Source: Chitinophaga sp. Ak27 | GTDB taxonomy: Bacteria; Bacteroidota; Bacteroidia; Chitinophagales; Chitinophagaceae | Assembly: GCF_012726295.1 (NCBI RefSeq) | Contig: NZ_JABAOB010000001.1 | Span: 1,550,001 to 1,614,000, forward strand | Direction of reading: 5' to 3' | Length of the DNA stretch: 64,000 bases | In this document: positions 63,125 through 64,000 of the stretch, piece after piece | Numbering within the stretch: position 1 is the first letter of the stretch | Layout: each line of letters begins with the position of its first letter | The notes under the pieces: model-generated | Seen by the model: the letters and a program-made list of their open reading frames with translations, nothing else | Databases searched by the model: none | Told to the model about the DNA's origin: nothing | Program-made: the position numbers and the translations under genes

Positions 63125-64000
63125 ATGAGAAACTTAATAGTGATGAGTTTGATGGCCGTGGGCGGATATGCTATGATAGCTTCCTGTGGCTCATCTGCAG
63201 AGAGTAAAAAAACGACGCCGGTGATAGCCGAGGCAGAAAAATTTTATAGCGCTGATACCAGCCTGATTCCTCATGATCAATTTGGAGAGGCCGTGCGTTA
63301 TGGCCGGGAGCTGATGGTGAATACTGCGCAATATATTGGTCCGGAGGGAAGTGCCGGGAAATTTGCCGGCAATAAACTGAACTGTACCAATTGCCACCAG
63401 GATGCGGGCACCAAGGCCTTTTCCTTTAACCTGATGGCGTCGCATGAAAACTACCCACAATACCGGGGCCGGGAGGGCAAAGTATTAACGCTGGCAGAAC
63501 GGGTCAACAACTGTCTCACCCGTCCGCACAACGGCAAGCCCTTGCCGCTGGACAGCAAAGAAATGGTGGCATTCCTGGCTTACCTCAAATGGATCAACAG
63601 CTTTGTGCCAAAGGGAACACATTTTAAAGGCGCTAAAAACCTGGCTGTAAGCTTTCCAACTACCGCCGCCAGTCCGGAACATGGCCAGGTGCTGTACCAG
63701 GCCAACTGTTCCCGTTGCCATGGCTCCAACGGAGAAGGGCAATTTACCGCCGATAAAAGCACCTATATATATCCGCCGCTCTGGGGCAGCCAGTCGTACC
63801 AGCCGGGTTCCAGTATGCACCGGATAATCAAACAGGCGGAATGGCTGAAAAACAATATGCCTTTCGATAAAGCCATGCCCGGTAAGCCGTTCCTCTCCGA
63901 TGCCGATGCGCTGGACATTGCCGCTTTTGTGAACAATGATGCTATTCATCCGCGGCCTAATCCGAAAAGCTTCGACTATCCGCATATTACTGAAAAGGCC
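63125..64000 (+). CDS. Diheme cytochrome c lipoprotein, TsdA-like (cut by window edge)
   Basis: The frame runs from ATG 63125 to the window end, 292 residues without a stop. It has a lipobox (IASC, Cys21) and two heme sites, CTNCH (87-91) and CSRCH (195-199). Between them is VNNCLTRPHNGKPLPLDSKE with Cys130, then MVAFLAYLKWI, in the style of thiosulfate dehydrogenase TsdA-type cytochromes, where a Cys can bind an active-site heme. It lies 22 bases after the arylsulfotransferase-like gene, so sulfur or redox chemistry of the imported compound is possible. No reductase partner is visible before the edge. Confidence 0.88.
   Translation, partial: MRNLIVMSLMAVGGYAMIASCGSSAESKKTTPVIAEAEKFYSADTSLIPHDQFGEAVRYGRELMVNTAQYIGPEGSAGKFAGNKLNCTNCHQDAGTKAFSFNLMASHENYPQYRGREGKVLTLAERVNNCLTRPHNGKPLPLDSKEMVAFLAYLKWINSFVPKGTHFKGAKNLAVSFPTTAASPEHGQVLYQANCSRCHGSNGEGQFTADKSTYIYPPLWGSQSYQPGSSMHRIIKQAEWLKNNMPFDKAMPGKPFLSDADALDIAAFVNNDAIHPRPNPKSFDYPHITEKA

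Overview
The window looks like a chromosome segment of a Bacteroidota bacterium of the Chitinophaga type. The evidence is three ECF sigma/FecR/SusC/SusD sets, many lipoproteins with Bacteroidota-style lipoboxes, promoters of the TTTG/TAnnTTTG class, numerous carbohydrate-active enzymes, and a small peptide with a Bacteroidota class I lanthipeptide-type leader. Both ends of the window cut a gene: a putative glycoside hydrolase at 1 and a diheme cytochrome c at 64000.

Layout. 1-6.4 kb: a sugar locus with a putative glycoside hydrolase, an AraC regulator, a mutarotase-like lipoprotein, an SSS symporter, an enolase-superfamily dehydratase and an aldo/keto reductase, which suggests oxidative use of a deoxy-sugar such as L-fucose or L-rhamnose. 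6.5-9.5 kb: a long hairpin, an unlisted 54-residue lanthipeptide-like precursor and a MacB/FtsX-type permease. 9.5-18.6 kb: a TetA-like exporter, a GH105, a three-gene acyltransferase/LytS-type kinase/LytTR regulator operon, an AidB-like acyl-CoA dehydrogenase and a GH28. 18.5-21.6 kb: a WYL regulator divergent from a TROVE (Ro60/Rsr-like) protein, followed by 379 bases without a protein gene. That stretch holds three tandem structured RNAs that share one fold with covarying stems; the third carries a tRNA-like insert. This reads as a Ro60-Y RNA module. 21.6-25.7 kb: a GH5 with ricin-type repeats, an AraC regulator and a sugar isomerase.

25.7-30.1 kb: a methyltransferase, then a TetR regulator, an SDR, a DHA2-type exporter and an NTF2-like secreted protein. 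Copies of one palindrome lie before the TetR, SDR and exporter genes, with a half copy before the last gene, so they probably form one self-regulated unit. 30.2-40.5 kb (minus strand): sigma, FecR, SusC, SusD, DUF4843-like lipoprotein, PKD-like lipoprotein, TlpA-like thioredoxin. 40.7-49.7 kb (minus): sigma, FecR, SusC, SusD, GH31. 49.9-54.6 kb (plus): a promoter, a cobalamin riboswitch, a BtuB-like receptor, a BtuG-like propeller lipoprotein and another surface lipoprotein. 54.7-64 kb (plus): sigma, FecR, SusC, SusD, an arylsulfotransferase-like lipoprotein and a diheme cytochrome c.

In each sigma/FecR/SusC set the SusC carries an N-terminal STN domain, so binding of ligand at the outer membrane probably signals through FecR to its own sigma factor. 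The parts most worth experimental attention are the TROVE/Y RNA array and the orphan lanthipeptide-like precursor. All functional calls come from reading motifs; no database search was run.
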